Positions 56,124-64,000 of a stretch of 64,000 nt of DNA are shown one piece after another; position 1 is the first letter of the stretch, and each line of letters starts with the position of its first letter. Below the pieces are notes generated by a model. It was not told the origin of the DNA and did no database searches. It saw nothing but the letters and a program-made list of their open reading frames with translations. The translations under genes and the position numbers were made by a program. This stretch comes from an uncultured Roseicyclus sp. GTDB taxonomy: Bacteria > Pseudomonadota > Alphaproteobacteria > Rhodobacterales > Rhodobacteraceae. The DNA lies in assembly GCA_947491935.1 (NCBI GenBank), contig CANLLF010000002.1, positions 806,001 through 870,000 of the forward strand, in the 5' to 3' direction.

Positions 56124-56845
56124 CTCACCTCAACCCTCCCGCCCAGGAAGTCGAGCGCGGTGGCGCGGAACACACCTGCGTTCGCGCCGAACACTGGGCA
56201 ATGTCCCTGTCCCGGCATGATCCACAAACGTGCATCCGGGATCGCCTCGAACAGGCCGACCGCGCAAGAGACCGGGTAAAGTGGATCGCTGTCACCGTGA
56301 ACGATCAGGCTCGGGCCGCGCATGCGCCCGAGCAGGGGAGGGGTGAAGTTCACGTCGTCGTAGCTCTTGTGGAAATCGCGCGCAGTCTCGAACAGGGTTC
56401 GGATGCGCTGGTCGTCATCGCCGTGTTTCCGGCGCATATCGACCCATGTGTCTTGAGACTGTCGCTCCGGTCCGGCTGCTTGCATCAGAGCGCGCGCCTG
56501 CTGAGGAAAGTAGGGAGCGGTGCTGATCAGGATCGTTTCATTGATGCGATCCGGCTGTGATGTGCCGAGATGGATGAGCGCCTGAGCGCCACCGCTCATA
56601 CCGATAGCTGGCAGGGCATCAATCCCCATGTCATCGAGGTCCTCCCGAATGAGGTTTGCAGCCTCGCGAAACGTGAAGTGTGCGAGCGAGCGGGAGCCGC
56701 CATGGCCCGGGAGGTCGGGCATCAAGTGGGTCATGCCGGTTGGCTTCTGGCCGAAAACATGATGCCAGTCGTCACCGGTGCCGGTAAATCCGTGCAACAG
56801 CAGAAGCGGCGCTCCTTCCCCATGGGTCGACCATTTGAGGTTCAT
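56120..56845 (-). CDS. Alpha/beta hydrolase
   Basis: A 241-residue cytoplasmic hydrolase. Triad: S84 (GMSGGA), D187 ('VHGDSDPLYPV'), H215 ('GQGHCPVFG'); oxyanion segment 'LLLHGFTGTGDDW'. Similar in style to menH/BioH-like esterases. It lies 38 bases after a second alpha/beta hydrolase and overlaps the SRPBCC gene. Confidence 0.9.
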   Translation of the reverse strand: MNLKWSTHGEGAPLLLLHGFTGTGDDWHHVFGQKPTGMTHLMPDLPGHGGSRSLAHFTFREAANLIREDLDDMGIDALPAIGMSGGAQALIHLGTSQPDRINETILISTAPYFPQQARALMQAAGPERQSQDTWVDMRRKHGDDDQRIRTLFETARDFHKSYDDVNFTPPLLGRMRGPSLIVHGDSDPLYPVSCAVGLFEAIPDARLWIMPGQGHCPVFGANAGVFRATALDFLGGRVEVR

Positions 56846-56883
56846 AGGTCGGCCTCCTTTCGACGATGTTTGCGACCGGGTGC

Positions 56884-57654
56884 TCAGACAGGGATCAGCA
56901 GGGGCGGAAGGGCGTCGCCGTCACACCAGGCTTGCACGGTCCGTGCGAAGAGAGGCGGATCTTCATTGCACCAGGCATGGCCCATTTCGGGGACGATGCG
57001 CGTCGTACACGCAGGCATGGTCGCTTCGAAAACATGTAGGGAGTCGACAATGGTGGCGTGTTCATTGCCCCCGGCGATCATCAAGGTCGGAATCCGGATC
57101 GAGGGCAAATCGTCTTGCACATCGAATACCGATACGAGCTTGAGGATGGCGCGCATCGTGCGCGGGGTCAGGTTGGGTTGACCGTCGGTGCGATCGATGA
57201 TCGACATATCGGTAACGCCCAGAGGTTCGGCAAGTTTTCGGCGCATCCAGCGCAGGCGGATCAGGGGCGACATGAGCCCGGCGAACAAGTTGATCGCGCG
57301 TGCATTTGGGATCGCACCGATATGGATCCCGCTGAGCATCGCGCGGCGGATCAGATATGGATGCCGCGCCATCAGCGTCAATCCGACATAGCCGCCGAAC
57401 GAAAGCCCCACGAGATTGACCTGGCGTCCGTGGAAATCCTGTTCGATCACCATGGCAACGGCATCCGCCGCCTGTTCGAGAGACGTCAGGTCGATATCGC
57501 GCGAATAGCCATGGCCGGGCAAGTCGACAAAGATGCAGTGCAAGCCCGACACGTGCTCGGCGATGTCACGCCACATCGTTCCCGAGTAGTTTCCCGCATG
57601 CAAGAGCAGCAGCGGATCGTGGATGCTGTCCCCAGAGGTGGTGTAGTAGAGCAT
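56884..57654 (-). CDS. Alpha/beta hydrolase
   Basis: 256 residues. Oxyanion segment 'LLLLHAGNYSGTMWRD' (an Ala-Gly variant of HGxx), nucleophile S85 in GLSFGG, Asp in the 'AGGNEHATIVD' segment region, and His in 'EMGHAWCNE'. Start at 57654 gives a normal N-terminus ('MLYYTTSGDS'); the longer open frame upstream is not protein-like. First gene of a three-gene operon. Confidence 0.88.
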   Translation of the reverse strand: MLYYTTSGDSIHDPLLLLHAGNYSGTMWRDIAEHVSGLHCIFVDLPGHGYSRDIDLTSLEQAADAVAMVIEQDFHGRQVNLVGLSFGGYVGLTLMARHPYLIRRAMLSGIHIGAIPNARAINLFAGLMSPLIRLRWMRRKLAEPLGVTDMSIIDRTDGQPNLTPRTMRAILKLVSVFDVQDDLPSIRIPTLMIAGGNEHATIVDSLHVFEATMPACTTRIVPEMGHAWCNEDPPLFARTVQAWCDGDALPPLLIPV

Positions 57655-58168
57655 GGGTGACGTTCCTTGCCAGAGGTAAAGATCTGCTCCGCGTCTTGCG
57701 CGGCTTCGTGAGTTCTGAGACGTCGTACGACCGTGCGCTCGGCGACTAAAGACCTCTGCCCTGCAAAGCGCTCCGGCCCGGTAGGCAAGGACCGGTTGTG
57801 GTCGCTCGGGTGTGGCGACAGGTATCTTGGGGGCGCGGGCCTTTGTGCAACCGTCAACCTTGGGAACACCGAAAAACGACAGTCCACCAGAGACCTGCCA
57901 CAATCCGCCATCATCGGAGATACCCCAAGCCAACAACCATGGATTGAAGCGGTGCCGTAGAATACGGGATGACCACACCCATCGGGACGTGTGCTGATCG
58001 CGCCGTTTCCGTTTCGCATGGGACCGGCACCGGCGGTAGCGACTCGTTGTCTGTTCCGTCAGGGACGGACACGTGTCGGATCGCCGGACATTAAGGTCCT
58101 GGCCGGGCCGTGGTAGGGAAGGCCACACACCAATGCCGGGCAAGTTCTGAAACACGAGGATAGGGTAA
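57655..58168. other. Gene-free divergent region with palindrome
   Basis: No gene is supported. It separates the hydrolase operon from the membrane AraC regulator. GACACGTGTC at 58068-58077 is a perfect 10-base palindrome about 90 bases before the regulator start, and a second GGACA follows at 58086-58090. The palindrome is an operator candidate. Confidence 0.45.
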
Positions 58169-59353
58169 GTGCAGACTATCGGTACATGGGGCGCAGCGAT
58201 CGAGATCGCGGGGTTTTCCATCTGTTGCTTCGCGCTGATCCTGAGCGTCACACAGTGGCACTTTATGGCGGCTTATGGCCTCTTGGCCTGCCTGTTTCTG
58301 ACGCTGATGCTCAGCGATCTCTTCGATGTCGCCTCCATCGTGGTCCGCGACATGGGGCCGGGGACGGCGGCGCGGCTATTTGTGGTATCTTACATATCGG
58401 CCTTCTTCGTGCCGCCGGCGCTGCTGATCTATGTGCGTTCTGTGACCGGCCAAAGCTTGGTCCGCGGCCGCGGCGAAGCGTTGGCGCACCTTGCTCTGCC
58501 GGGCGTCGCGGCCCTGTCCGGTGTCGCTCTCGTCCTGCAGGTATCGCCAGCCACCGCTGTGGGTGTCCCGCCCCCGGTCGATGAAGTGTCGGGCATCGTC
58601 ACATTGTTCGTCGGGCTGATCGAGGCCTTGCCGTTTGCCTTCTATCTTCAGTGCATGCTCTACGCGGCGCTCGTGATGCGCGCCCAGATGCGACATCGCG
58701 AAAGGCTGAAGGATCTCTTCGCGAGCACCGAACCCCATGAAATCCGATGGATCACTAGTATGGCGATTTTGTTCGGCAGTTTTGCAATCCTGAATCTGCT
58801 GTCATTCGTCAATACGCGGCTGGACGGCGCGCTCGGCTTGCCCGGTGTCGTCGACAGCGCATTGGAGTTGATGATCGTCCTGACTCTGGGACTTTGGGGT
58901 TTGCGCCAATCGCCGGGCCTGGCGGAACTTGGGGCGGATGCAGACGCGCATGATGAGATAACCCACATCAAATACGAGAAGAGCGCGCTGGACCCCGAGC
59001 GAGCGGATCGGATCGCCAGAAAGCTGCATGTCGCGATGGACCGCGATCAGTTGTTTCGCGATGCGAACCTGTCTTTGATGGGGCTGTCACAGCATGTGGG
59101 CGTGACCACGAATTACGTCTCTCAGACATTGAACGCACATCTTGGCATCTCGTTCTTCGACTTCGTGAACGGGTGGCGCGTCGAGGCGTCCAAACCGATG
59201 ATCGTGCAGGGTGACCAGCCGATAACGCTTATCGCTTACGAGGCCGGTTTCAATTCGCGGTCGTCCTTCTACTCGGCGTTCAAGAAAAACACCGGAATGA
59301 CGCCAAGCCAGTACCACGACGACGCACAGGGATACGTGGCAGAAATCGGCTGA
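58169..59353 (+). CDS. Membrane-anchored AraC-family regulator
   Basis: 394 residues. About seven hydrophobic helices (about 9-250) are followed by a linker and a C-terminal AraC HTH (about 285-385: 'LSLMGLSQHVGVTTNYVSQT', 'LIAYEAGFNSRSSFYSAFKK'). Such regulators sense a membrane or periplasmic signal directly. GTG start 58169, with GAGGATAGGG upstream. It is next to an exported protease inhibitor gene. It differs from the regulator at 31978 in lacking a periplasmic DISM domain. Confidence 0.88.
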   Translation: MQTIGTWGAAIEIAGFSICCFALILSVTQWHFMAAYGLLACLFLTLMLSDLFDVASIVVRDMGPGTAARLFVVSYISAFFVPPALLIYVRSVTGQSLVRGRGEALAHLALPGVAALSGVALVLQVSPATAVGVPPPVDEVSGIVTLFVGLIEALPFAFYLQCMLYAALVMRAQMRHRERLKDLFASTEPHEIRWITSMAILFGSFAILNLLSFVNTRLDGALGLPGVVDSALELMIVLTLGLWGLRQSPGLAELGADADAHDEITHIKYEKSALDPERADRIARKLHVAMDRDQLFRDANLSLMGLSQHVGVTTNYVSQTLNAHLGISFFDFVNGWRVEASKPMIVQGDQPITLIAYEAGFNSRSSFYSAFKKNTGMTPSQYHDDAQGYVAEIG

Positions 59354-59401
59354 TCATGCGTCGGATCGGCCAGAGCTTTACACATCAAAAGGGAAGAAAC
59401 C

Positions 59402-59674
59402 GTGCCCTACATTCCATCGCGACCTGTGAGTGTTGCCTTAGGCCTTGCGGCTCTTTTGGGGATCGCCGCCTGCGCCCCACAAGCGGAGGAGACCTGTGAT
59501 TTGGAAAGATACAGAGGCTTTCTTGGCGCGAGCCTGGCGGCGGTCACGTTTCCCGCCGACCCCAACCTTCGCCTCATCATGGCGGGCGACATCGTGACGA
59601 TGGATTTCGTGCCCGACAGGGTGAACATCCATGTTGATGACAATGAGCGCATTCATGACCTCACCTGCGGCTGA
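59402..59674 (+). CDS. Lipoprotein with inhibitor I78 domain
   Basis: 90 residues. A signal peptide ends in a lipobox (IAAC, Cys24). The mature part fits the peptidase inhibitor I78 family: 'CDLERYRGFLGASLAAV', 'LRLIMAGDIVTMDFVPDRVN' and 'NERIHDLTCG', with two Cys probably paired. Start GTG 59402 with AAGGGAAGAAACC upstream. Placed after the membrane AraC gene and likely co-transcribed. Confidence 0.83.
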   Translation: MPYIPSRPVSVALGLAALLGIAACAPQAEETCDLERYRGFLGASLAAVTFPADPNLRLIMAGDIVTMDFVPDRVNIHVDDNERIHDLTCG

Positions 59675-59806
59675 GCGATCATGCATATGATCGTCGACAT
59701 ACCACGGAAAGCGGGCGAGCCGTTGGTGTGAACAGCTCCAATCCCGCAATCTGCCAATGCAGGTCATGACAGCCCGAGATCCAATGGTTCTCGCCGAGCA
59801 ATCGGC

Positions 59807-60454
59807 GTGACCAGCGAACGCCTCCAGATTCATGCCGCACAGGTCAGACTTATTGCGGGAGGATGTGCGTTGACCATTGTCATGTTGGCAGCGGTTCCCG
59901 CGGTATCGGCTGCTGTCGCATTTCCCTACAGCTACGTTTGCATCCTAGCGATCTACTGGATCATCTATTGCATCCCGGTCGCCGTCGGATGTGCCGGCGA
60001 CCATCCCAGAGTCACGGTGCGCCTGTCTCGCGTGCGGTGGCCGGTGATTGCGGCCGCCCTTGCCTTGCCCTGCTTTGTCGCGATTGGCGCGGGAACGCCA
60101 GGTGCCCGCTTCGGTGACATCGAGTTGATCCTTCTCGCGATTGCGGTGGGCGCAATCAACGGACCGCTGGAAGAATTCGCGTGGCGGCGGACCTACAGAT
60201 CGAACGGGTCCGGAAGTTGGCGTTTCGAAGGCTTGGGCCTGCTGATTTTCACGCTCTGGCACATCCCGCTGTTGCTCTTTTCGGGGGTTTCCTACGAATT
60301 CGGTGCTCTGGGCTTGCTAGGCGGTGCGTTTTTCATGGGGCTTGTATGGTTGATGATGGCCCGGGCAACCAACTCGATCGGCTGGCCCGCCGTCAGCCAT
60401 GCGCTGGTCAACATCGCCGCCTTCATCCCGTTTTTTCAAATAGGTTCGACCTGA
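59807..60454 (+). CDS. CPBP-family intramembrane protease
   Basis: 215 residues with five or six helices. The CPBP/Abi motifs are visible: EExxxR in 'PLEEFAWRRTY', 'FTLWHIPLLL' with its His, and 'AVSHALVNIAAFIPFF'. Such glutamic proteases process prenylated or other membrane proteins and sometimes give self-immunity to peptides. The start is uncertain; 59807 is the first in-frame Met. Confidence 0.85.
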   Translation: MTSERLQIHAAQVRLIAGGCALTIVMLAAVPAVSAAVAFPYSYVCILAIYWIIYCIPVAVGCAGDHPRVTVRLSRVRWPVIAAALALPCFVAIGAGTPGARFGDIELILLAIAVGAINGPLEEFAWRRTYRSNGSGSWRFEGLGLLIFTLWHIPLLLFSGVSYEFGALGLLGGAFFMGLVWLMMARATNSIGWPAVSHALVNIAAFIPFFQIGST

Positions 60455-61055
60455 CGTCCGGCTGTCTACCGTCGCGGTTTCATGGGTTTCGGCTCAAGAC
60501 GCGAGATGCCGCCCAGCATATGCCGCTCTACTGCATGGCGACAGGATCCGTGGCGGGCGCGCCTGGCGCCAAATCCTTTCGCCCGACCGGCAGTGTTGCT
60601 GGCTTGACGATGACTGCGTCGTACCTTCGGTAGCGGGTCACACCTAAGGTTCTCGCGACGCATTGGTCGGATTCCAGACGAACAATTGCGAGCTTTCAGA
60701 CGTGGCTTATTTCATAAGCGTGTCGATCCTAATCGCCCTTTAGGCGCCCCCCCTGTACGTTGAACCCCGCAAGAGTCGTCGCGCCTTTCGGACGGGAGGC
60801 GAAGTTTCGTTGTAGGAGCAACAGCCTTGTAACGTGCTCCCCTTGGAGCCCGCGTTTAGGCGGCCACCTCGTCGCGCAGATGGCGATGGTAGGTGAGGAT
60901 GTCGTCTTTCGATAGCGGATCGGTGAGTTGGTTGCATCTTTTTGAAACGTGTTCTTCAACTGGTAACGATACTGGGACGCAACCTTATCGTCAAAACTGC
61001 CGTTAATGTCCGGTCAATCGGAATCTGCTAAGCGGACGAAGCTGCCCTTCGAAAT
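60455..61055. other. Gene-free stretch with operator-like site 3 and a decayed ORF
   Basis: No intact gene. It contains the third GACA site. On the minus strand around 60859-61000 there is a decayed coding remnant: 'FDDKVASQYRYQLKNTFQKD', then, after a frame change, 'QLTDPLSKDDILTYHRHL' and a stop. The family was not recognised. Confidence 0.4.
60671..60701 (+). promoter_or_regulatory. GACA-repeat operator-like site 3
   Basis: ATTCCAGACGAACAATTGCG then AGCTTTCAGAC shares the two GAC blocks with sites 1 and 2, here 22 bases apart, so the spacing is one base longer. It is the weakest of the three and no gene starts directly downstream on the plus strand. Confidence 0.35.
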
Positions 61056-61529
61056 CTAGCTCGATTGGTTTGGTGCTATAGCTTTCGTCATGTGGACTGT
61101 CTCTTCGTCTCCAAAGAAGTTCCGTGACTTTTCGATGTATCCCAAGGCTGAGTAGAACTGCTTGGCAAAGAGTGAAGAAGAAACCTCCAGTGTTTCAATT
61201 CCGCGGCTCGCTGCCATCTCTTCAAGTTCACACACCAAGGCATACCCGATACCTTTTCGATGCCAGTCGGGGGAAACAAAAACCGATTTCACTTCGGCGC
61301 CTTGAATGGCTCCAGTACCGACAATTTCCTCTCCTACCAAGGCAACCAAAGTCTGCCTGTGCTCTAACAGAGCCGCAACGTTTTCTGTCGTGAAGTTCCG
61401 CAAAAGGCGATTGATTTCGGCGGGTGGATAGTCCCTTGCATTGATACGTTCAATCGCGTCGCGAATGACTCTGCCGATGCCCTCCGCATGCTCGGTCTTC
61501 GCTGGCGTCAGAGTGTACTCATCGCTCAT
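61056..61529 (-). CDS. GNAT-family N-acetyltransferase
   Basis: A 157-residue GNAT enzyme. 'EVKSVFVSPDWHRKGIGYAL' holds the acetyl-CoA loop (RKGIGY), and 'KQFYSALGYIEKSRNFFGDE' is the C-terminal helix and strand. It resembles the YafP/ElaA-style small GNATs. Start ATG 61529 gives a normal N-terminus. The DNA is AT-richer than average here. Confidence 0.85.
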   Translation of the reverse strand: MSDEYTLTPAKTEHAEGIGRVIRDAIERINARDYPPAEINRLLRNFTTENVAALLEHRQTLVALVGEEIVGTGAIQGAEVKSVFVSPDWHRKGIGYALVCELEEMAASRGIETLEVSSSLFAKQFYSALGYIEKSRNFFGDEETVHMTKAIAPNQSS

Positions 61530-61633
61530 TTGCAGACCGTAATACCCGACACACTCCATGTCACTTTGGGCTCTCAGCCGTCGTTGGGTCGGTCGCAGCA
61601 TGCGCGCCTGCCAGCCAGCATTGTCCCGGCAAA

Positions 61634-61706
61634 GACGGCCCATAGCGGCCGTTGGCCGGCCAATCGGGATGCTGCGGCGCGGCCCGCCGAACCAGTCATT
61701 CGCTGC
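61634..61706 (+). repeat. Dispersed intergenic hairpin repeat, copy E
   Basis: GACGGCCCATAGCGGCCGTT (a hairpin), then 'GATGCTGCGGCGCGGCCCGC' and 'CGAACCAGTCATTCGCTGC'. Same block order as copy A and the best full-length match in the window. Confidence 0.7.
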
Positions 61707-61811
61707 GACTGAAAGATTTCAGCGCAAGCGAACTCACAGTCTGCAGACAAAGCGGGCTTGTGAAGGTGAGGTTATTGCTGGCACAGAGTCCTTTCGCCAA
61801 CGCGGCACAAA

Positions 61812-61856
61812 AATCGCTGCCGCGCGGCGGGTTCCGCCAAACCGGTCATTGAAAGC
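61812..61856 (+). repeat. Dispersed intergenic repeat, partial copy F
   Basis: AATCGCTGCCGCGCGGCGGG, then TTCCGCCAAACCGGTCATTG, matching the second half of copies A and E. Confidence 0.5.
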
Positions 61857-61949
61857 GAGCCCGAGCAGTCAAACTCAAAAAACCACGCTTTCGCTGCAGC
61901 CGTGAGCAACCATCGAGACGTGGGACAAAGCTACCCTGTGCAGACGCGT

Positions 61950-62446
61950 CTATTGCTGACGCAGTATTGCCCCGAGAGTGTAGCAGGTTCGTCGCTGCAT
62001 TATAGTTGGTGGCGTCAGACCCGTCATTCGCAGGTTCATGCTTCGCCCAAATCGAACCTGTACTTTCACGGCAGCCTCGTACGGCAAACAAGACGTAGAC
62101 GAAGTAGCCGTTCCATCGTCCGTAATGAACAGCTGTTCTTTGCCCAACGCAGCAGATGTGCATAGTCCATGCTTCTCGCATAACCATGCCATAAGCCGCG
62201 CAGTCGCGTCAGCCATTGCAGCATTTTTTGTGCGAAGAGCCTTGGCTGCTGCATTTCAAGTATGGCCGCGGGAGGAACGTCCTCTGCGGTCGATACGACC
62301 CGACAGCTTGCGGTGTCCAGTCTGTCCCGCTCGAGTTTGGCCATGAGCGTGGCGGCTCCGGAATCGGCGGTCAGGAGAGGTAGGTCCTTGCCGCGGTCCG
62401 ATGGGCGAAGCGACCAGACCGCAATCTGTTCGGTTTTCTTCTCCAT
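61950..62446 (-). pseudogene. Unknown protein, probably frameshifted
   Basis: Begins at 62446 with a good ribosome site (AAGGAG, 7 bases) and 'MEKKTEQIAVWSLRPSDRGK', running to 'PPAAILEMQ'. A different frame from there looks more coding-like: 'AKALRTKNAAMADATARLM', 'AWLCEKHGLCTSAALGKE', stopping at 61950. The first frame instead becomes Arg/Leu-rich. No family is recognised. The frameshift model is inference. Confidence 0.4.
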
Positions 62447-62589
62447 CGCTGTTCTCCTTTCAGTAGTGATAGTAGGCGCCGCAGCTAGCACGGGGTCCGC
62501 CACATCAAATCAAGCCACGCAGCAAAAAAACAGTTTTGTCAGTCATTTACTTGGATCACCAAGATGCGCTGACGATAAAGAATTTTGTC

Positions 62590-62800
62590 GCTGTCGGCCC
62601 GCATATGCGAAGACAACCTCGGCCATTCGCTGAATACCGGATTGGCGGTGACGATGAGCATAGTTCATTTGTAGAGTTCGCTGATCAGGTGGGAGAGGAT
62701 CTCCCCTTCGGTTCGGGCAACAGGCAAATAGCCCGGTTCATCGAGGATCAGGAGGCCAAGACCGGAGATCAAGTCGGCATATCTCCCCTTACACTCGGCG
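62590..62800 (-). pseudogene. IstB-like ATPase fragment (IS21 family)
   Basis: On the minus strand: 'RYADLISGLGLLILDEPGYL', 'PVARTEGEILSHLISELYK', a stop at 62665, then in another frame 'LIVTANPVFSEWPRL'. This matches the Walker B and following region of IstB, the helper ATPase of IS21-type insertion sequences. About 70 residues remain with at least one frameshift; no IstA or inverted repeats were found. Confidence 0.75.
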
Positions 62801-62905
62801 CCGGACTATACGTGCCTATAGGGTCGGGCGATGTACCCGCGCAGAGGCGCTACTGTAGCTGGACGGTCCCTCGAAACGGGCGGACATCCCACATGCAATG
62901 TAGCG

Positions 62906-63934
62906 ATGAGAAATCTAATGAATCGACGCGTTTTTTCCCTGATCGGGCTGGCTTCACTGACAGCAGCCATCGCGCCGGCGTCCTTAGCTGAGCAAGGAGA
63001 TCCGCCTAGTTGGCAGATTGCCGATCTATCGAGCGATGGGCTTCGGCTGGCACATGGCGGCATGGCCGCACCCGGCATTCCCGTCAATGATCTGACCCTG
63101 TTTCAGGTGGCTTCATGTTCCAAAACGGTGACCGCCCTGGCGATCTTCACGCTGGCTCGTGACGGGTATTTCGACCTCCACGACCCTGTCAACGCGTATC
63201 TTCAGCGGTGGCAATTGACGGGTCCCCGAAGCGACAGGACGACGATCTCAGACCTCCTTTCGCATACCGCTGGAACAAACATTCATGGGTTCATGGGGTA
63301 CGGCGTCGATGATGAAATTCCAGGACTTCTCGATATCCTGAACGGGCAATACCCGGCCACATCACCGGCCATTCGCACAGAGCGGCGCTTGTTTAAGCGA
63401 TATGACTACAGTGGGGGAGGAACAACGGTCTTGCAGTGCCTGATTGAGGACGTAACGGATGAAAGCTTTTCAAGCTATACCTCCACGAACGTTCTGAACC
63501 CCATCGGGGCGACGGCCGCGACCTTCGAGCTTGAACCGCGCACCCCGTATGCGCGGGGTTTTTTGGAGAACGGGCAGCCGATTTCCGGAGGTTTTGTCCG
63601 CCACCCCGAAAGTGCCGCCGCCGGGCTGTGGGCCAGTGCAACCGATCTGGTCAGGATCATGCGCTCGATCCTTGTCTCTCTCAATGGCGATAGTGCTGCT
63701 CTTTTGCCTGCAGACTTAGCGAGGCAGATGATTACCCCCGTCACCCCGGGTGTCGCCCATGGCGTTTTTGTGGAGCCGGGCGAAACAATTGGGCATGACG
63801 GTCGAAATGACGGCTTTGAATCTGCGATGCTTGCCGATCTCGTGTCCGGGAGGGTCCGTGCGGGCGTCACCGGCCAAAACGGCCAGATGCAAAATGTTTT
63901 GGATGCGGATCACGCGCTCCACGGGGGAAGCTGA
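62906..63934 (+). CDS. Exported serine hydrolase (beta-lactamase fold)
   Basis: About 342 residues. A signal peptide (about 1-27, 'IAPASLAEQ') precedes a beta-lactamase/DD-peptidase-like fold with SxxK in 'VASCSKTVTALAIFTLARD', the tyrosine motif 'YDYSGGG' (YSG in place of YxN), and 'GHDGRNDG' as the HxG-type motif. The C-terminus is short for the family. Start: ATG 62906 or 62918 (MNRRVF); both leave the signal peptide intact. It ends 66 bases from the window edge. Confidence 0.82.
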   Translation: MRNLMNRRVFSLIGLASLTAAIAPASLAEQGDPPSWQIADLSSDGLRLAHGGMAAPGIPVNDLTLFQVASCSKTVTALAIFTLARDGYFDLHDPVNAYLQRWQLTGPRSDRTTISDLLSHTAGTNIHGFMGYGVDDEIPGLLDILNGQYPATSPAIRTERRLFKRYDYSGGGTTVLQCLIEDVTDESFSSYTSTNVLNPIGATAATFELEPRTPYARGFLENGQPISGGFVRHPESAAAGLWASATDLVRIMRSILVSLNGDSAALLPADLARQMITPVTPGVAHGVFVEPGETIGHDGRNDGFESAMLADLVSGRVRAGVTGQNGQMQNVLDADHALHGGS

Positions 63935-64000
63935 ACAGGAGATCAGACGCTGTGACTGGTCCGACGCCTGAGCTAAATCAGCCTTTGCAGCATTTTGTGC

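Larger units (their letters stand above)
61530..61949. other. Gene-free stretch filled by repeats
   Basis: No gene is supported. It is mostly made of repeat copies E and F. The region 61978-62040 has another weak relative (GTTGGTGGCGTCAGACCCGTCATTCGCAGGTTC). Confidence 0.5.

Noticed and set aside
56884-58251. A longer start for the alpha/beta hydrolase at 58251
   Set aside because: The extra 199 codons are Arg/Cys-rich and unlike any hydrolase N-terminus; the internal Met at 57654 gives a normal protein.

Overview
The window looks like accessory-rich chromosome or plasmid DNA from an alphaproteobacterium of the Rhodobacteraceae/Roseobacter type. This is judged from the high GC, the rhodobacterial trb gene order with TrbK-alt and DUF2274, and the mix of DMT, LysE, AraC, TetR and CPBP families. 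No tRNA, rRNA or CRISPR array was seen.

Layout. (1) 129-9657, minus strand: a compact trb-type conjugative secretion operon, trbB-C-D-E-J-K(alt)-L-F-G-I plus DUF2274, with stop/start overlaps throughout. No TraG coupling protein or relaxase lies next to it. (2) 10016-11663: a HEPN-like protein and a truncated integrase, in AT-richer DNA. (3) 12187-19160: an OmpA protein with a duplicated surface domain, a secreted alpha/beta hydrolase, a frameshifted LysR gene divergent from an EamA-LysE exporter pair, and a HAD-like protein. (4) 19165-24100: an RND efflux operon with a divergent TetR repressor and a palindrome between them. (5) 24145-31579: small stress and enzyme genes (GNAT, AhpD-like, HxlR, aldo/keto reductase with AraC) mixed with several broken genes. 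(6) 31978-39805: a membrane-bound sensor/AraC regulator, two small precursor-like proteins, an exported Sel1 protein, a tetrapyrrole-methylase-fold enzyme and a large Ig-like outer-membrane protein. (7) 40326-50016: a SulP transporter, then a LysR-regulated block of nitrilase, peptide-type ABC importer and RraA-like protein. (8) 50174-51417: a short basic ORF and a frameshifted pyrF. (9) 51966-60454: envelope and hydrolase genes around a second membrane-anchored AraC regulator. (10) 61056-64000: a GNAT gene, decayed ORFs, an IstB fragment, intergenic repeats and a serine hydrolase.

The most interesting locus is 33849-36122. The 268-residue enzyme has the features of a borosin peptide-backbone alpha-N-methyltransferase of the stand-alone (split) type. 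The two upstream proteins have a helical N-terminal domain like the borosin-binding domain, then a Val/Ile-rich stretch that could be the methylated core. An upstream periplasmic-sensing AraC regulator and a repeated GACA operator-like motif suggest the cluster has its own control circuit.

A second theme is gene decay. At least four otherwise intact genes (LysR, SRPBCC, a large C-terminal fragment, pyrF) are each broken by what looks like one missing base. The cause is either many young pseudogenes or an indel-prone assembly. A dispersed hairpin-forming intergenic repeat of about 75 bp occurs in many gaps and at some breakpoints.
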